From an uncultured Actinomycetes bacterium (lineage in GTDB: Bacteria > Actinomycetota > Coriobacteriia > Coriobacteriales > Atopobiaceae): a stretch of 34,633 nt of DNA. Under the pieces are notes generated by a model. That model saw only the letters and a list, made by a program, of their open reading frames with translations. It made no database searches and had not been told where the DNA came from. The position numbers were made by a program, and so were the translations under genes. The stretch is from positions 1 through 34,633 of the forward strand of contig OMXZ01000041.1 of NCBI GenBank assembly GCA_900315165.1, written 5' to 3'. Below are positions 34,116 to 34,633 of the stretch, one piece after another (position 1 is the first letter of the stretch; each line of letters opens with the position of its first letter).

Positions 34116-34367
34116 TTACCGATCCGCGACCCGACTCTCGATGTCCTGCAGCTCGAAGCGGTACTTTTGGGTGACCTCGGGATACTTCTCGTGGTCGACC
34201 TCGGACAGGAACATGTCCTTTGGCCTCACCCAGAGGGAGCCGTCGCCGTAAAGCCGCCGGTAGACGACCATCTCCTCGCCCGTCTCAGAATGGCGCGCCA
34301 CATCCTCGACGAGGTAATAGTCACCCTTGAAGTGCCGATACACGCGATGAAGCTTGAGCTCGTTCAT
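34116..34367 (-). CDS. DUF1653 domain protein
   Basis: The 83-residue protein has the DUF1653 pattern [40 protein letters not shown] and MFLSEVD. The fold is a small beta-barrel of unknown function, often found as a stand-alone protein. AAGGGATG lies about 5-8 nt before the ATG. No operon partner is evident; the glycosyltransferase gene at 33949 starts 166 nt downstream on the same strand. Confidence 0.88.
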   Translation of the reverse strand: MNELKLHRVYRHFKGDYYLVEDVARHSETGEEMVVYRRLYGDGSLWVRPKDMFLSEVDHEKYPEVTQKYRFELQDIESRVADR

Positions 34368-34394
34368 GGGGCATCCCTTCTAGATTTCGGGGGC

Positions 34395-34519
34395 GGGGCT
34401 GGGCTTACACCCCTTTGGGCATGTTGCGAAAGTCGATTCTCAGGCTAAGACTTGAGCAAGCGAGCAAAAGCGTCCTTCTTTTGCGAGCGCCTTGCCCAAA
34501 GGGGTGTAAGTCTCGCCCC
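34395..34519. repeat. Long inverted repeat, 25-bp arms
   Basis: CTTACACCCCTTTGGGCA (34404-34421) and its exact reverse complement (34493-34510) are the inner arms. GGGGC (34395-34399) and GCCCC (34515-34519) extend them after a four-base mismatched block. The 71-nt interior carries its own GCAAAAG/CTTTTGC pair. The whole could fold into one long hairpin between the DUF1653 gene and the gene at the window edge. It could be a bidirectional terminator or a MITE-like remnant. Confidence 0.7.
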
Positions 34520-34529
34520 AGAGAGCGCC

Positions 34530-34633
34530 TCATGCGAGGGCGTCGGTGAAGCGGCGCTGGGCGGCGCGACCGGCATCGTCCCACTTGAAGACGCCCGCAT
34601 CCTCCAGCACGCCGCCGAAGACCCGGCCGATCT
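34530..34633 (-). CDS. 3' end of an unidentified gene
   Basis: The last 34 codons read IGRVFGGVLEDAGVFKWDDA, then GRAAQRRFTDALA and a TGA stop at 34530. The gene runs off the window. The end is not recognisable to me. It is probably a cell-surface or metabolic gene, judging only by position. Confidence 0.5.
   Translation of the reverse strand, partial: IGRVFGGVLEDAGVFKWDDAGRAAQRRFTDALA

Overview
The window looks like chromosomal DNA from a GC-rich actinobacterium, most likely class Coriobacteriia (Olsenella, Collinsella or a relative). The grounds are a run of mihF-gmk-rpoZ with an actinobacterial-type integration host factor, a PyrR/PyrK-type pyrimidine operon, the comEA-comEC-holA / rpsT / lepA neighbourhood, and several GTG starts. 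The genus is an inference. I see no rRNA, tRNA, CRISPR array or intact transposase.

Left region (1-8100), accessory in character. It holds two paralogous ATPases of the AAA/DUF4143 type. One is intact (5604-6893). The other (359-1855) keeps an open frame but has lost its nucleotide-binding and nuclease-like residues. Between them are two decayed genes, an Rpn-type nuclease remnant and a DUF3800-like remnant, and a 627-residue protein with two tandem ribbon-helix-helix units and a long coiled coil. A transmembrane zinc-ribbon/C-type-lectin protein is translationally coupled to a diguanylate cyclase downstream of lepA.

The most unusual DNA is a quasi-palindromic element found three times (122-330, 3207-3430, 12487-12664). 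Each copy has 3 or more 21-nt units on the left, a core resembling TTGCGA...CTCGCAAA, and 4-5 inverted 21-nt units on the right, in near-exact two-helical-turn register. I do not recognise this family.

Middle region (8100-20470) is housekeeping: lepA, rpsT (divergent), holA, comEC, comEA, thiI, rpoZ, gmk and mihF. The 1.3-kb gap between rpsT and holA is dense in repeats. It also carries a candidate type I toxin-antitoxin locus: a 45-residue membrane peptide with a structured leader and a convergent promoter with a perfect TATAAT facing its 3' end.

Pyrimidine region (20471-26434, all on the minus strand): pyrR-pyrB-pyrC-pyrK-pyrD-pyrF-pyrE, tightly packed, behind a leader with a clear intrinsic terminator and a possible antiterminator. 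pyrD is broken by an internal deletion of roughly 40 codons that also shifts the frame. carA and carB are not in the window.

Right region (26563-34633) is a cell-surface polysaccharide cluster: three family 2 glycosyltransferase genes on the minus strand (two of them tandem-domain proteins), a GlfT2-like galactofuranosyltransferase on the plus strand, a DUF1653 protein, a long inverted repeat, and the 3' end of an unidentified gene.
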